DNA of 64,000 bases, taken from assembly GCF_002860125.1 (NCBI RefSeq), contig NZ_PGVA01000011.1:1-64000 (forward strand). Reading direction: 5' to 3'. Below the pieces are notes generated by a model. That model made no database searches. It had not been told where the DNA came from and saw only the letters and a list, made by a program, of their open reading frames with translations. Below are positions 63,412 to 64,000 of the stretch, in pieces. Numbering within the stretch: position 1 is the stretch's first letter; each line of letters opens with the position of its first letter. The translations under genes and the position numbers were made by a program. The DNA comes from Bacillus canaveralius (lineage in GTDB: Bacteria > Bacillota > Bacilli > Bacillales > Cytobacillaceae).

Positions 63412-64000
63412 TTAACTAATAATATTTCGTAAACGCTTCAGAATTTTTTCTTTTCCTAACAATTCAATGGCTTTCGGCAGGTCTGGTCCGTGTGTTTGTC
63501 CTGTCGCAGCAGCCCGAATCGGCATGAAAAGATCTTTGCCTTTTTGTCCTGTTGTTTTTTGTACATTTTTCATGGCCGCTTTGATATGATCCGCTGTAAA
63601 CTCAACCAGGTCATCAATCTCCGCTGAAAAAGCTTTAATCACTTCAGGAACCTGGTCACCTTGCAATACAGCCTTCGCTTCTTCGTCATAGTCTGCTTCA
63701 TCGGTAAAAAACATATCCGTCAGCTCAACAATTTCAGCACCGAAGCTCATTTTTTCCTGGTAAAGCCCAATCAAATTCCGCACCCAGATCCGCTCCTCTT
63801 CAGACAAATTGTCGCTGACTCGTCCGGCATTGATTAAATGCGGCAGAGCCAGGTCAACCAGTCTGTCCAGCTCAAGCTTTTTCACATATTGATTGTTCAT
63901 CCACGTCAGTTTTTGTTTATCAAATAAAGCCGGCGATTTCGACAGGCGGTTTGGATCGAATATCTCAATAAGCTCTTCCTTGGAGAAAATTTCTTCTTCC
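63412..64000 (-). CDS. gltX: Glutamyl-tRNA synthetase, 3' part
   Basis: The C-terminal 195 or so residues of a class I synthetase; the gene runs off the right edge of the window. The frame stays open from 64000 to the stop and contains [20 protein letters not shown], typical of the anticodon-binding region. HIGH and KMSKS motifs lie outside the window. The ATG at 63900 is internal, not a start. In Bacillus the order is gltX, cysE, cysS. Confidence 0.93.
   Translation of the reverse strand, partial: EEEIFSKEELIEIFDPNRLSKSPALFDKQKLTWMNNQYVKKLELDRLVDLALPHLINAGRVSDNLSEEERIWVRNLIGLYQEKMSFGAEIVELTDMFFTDEADYDEEAKAVLQGDQVPEVIKAFSAEIDDLVEFTADHIKAAMKNVQKTTGQKGKDLFMPIRAAATGQTHGPDLPKAIELLGKEKILKRLRNIIS

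Overview
The window is a chromosomal segment from a low-GC, endospore-forming member of the Bacillaceae. Four things point there: the gene order of the ribosomal-protein superoperons, the sporulation and germination genes (pdaB, kbaA, gerD, cwlD, sigH), strong GGAGG-type ribosome binding sites with frequent GTG/TTG starts, and Gram-positive regulatory RNAs (S-box, T-box, L10 and L13 leaders). I cannot name the species. The order is that of the Bacillus subtilis gltX-to-rrn region, read here from right to left on the minus strand. Only pdaB, gerD and the methionine operon are on the plus strand.

Layout. 1-360: promoter and leader of an rRNA operon whose 16S gene lies off the left edge. 356-5424: sporulation and germination genes plus salA and ybaK. 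5626-6657: rplM-rpsI with its promoter and L13 leader. 6695-9926: truA and the ECF transporter energizing module. 9927-10450: a non-coding stretch with strong RNA-like folds. 10391-25620: the alpha, spc and S10 ribosomal operons with secY, adk, map, infA and rpoA, driven mainly from two promoters upstream of rpsJ. 25763-41497: a sulfur island, made of a leftward sulfate-assimilation operon (yezD, cysH, cysP, sat, cysC, sulfite reductase, a small protein, cobA, sirB) and a rightward methionine operon (metI, metC, yitJ, metH), each behind its own SAM-I riboswitch. 41530-46377: the str operon (ybxF, rpsL, rpsG, fusA, tuf). 46427-57334: rpoBC, ybxB and the rplKAJL cluster. 57346-59238: rpmG-secE-nusG and sigH. 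59245-64000: rae1, rlmB, mrnC, cysS and cysE behind a cysteine T-box, and the 3' part of gltX.

How it fits together. Most genes serve transcription and translation. The sulfur island imports and activates sulfate, reduces it to sulfide with a siroheme enzyme whose cofactor genes are in the same operon, and converts homoserine esters to methionine; SAM shuts both arms. The cysE-cysS operon makes O-acetylserine and charges tRNA-Cys under T-box control. SigH and KbaA belong to sporulation entry, while PdaB, CwlD and GerD act on the spore cortex and in germination.

Most of the window is conserved core genome. The parts most worth a second look are the structured, apparently non-coding block between rplQ and ecfA1, the sulfur island sitting between the S10 and str operons, and several leader hairpins in front of core genes (nusG, rpoA, infA, rpoB).
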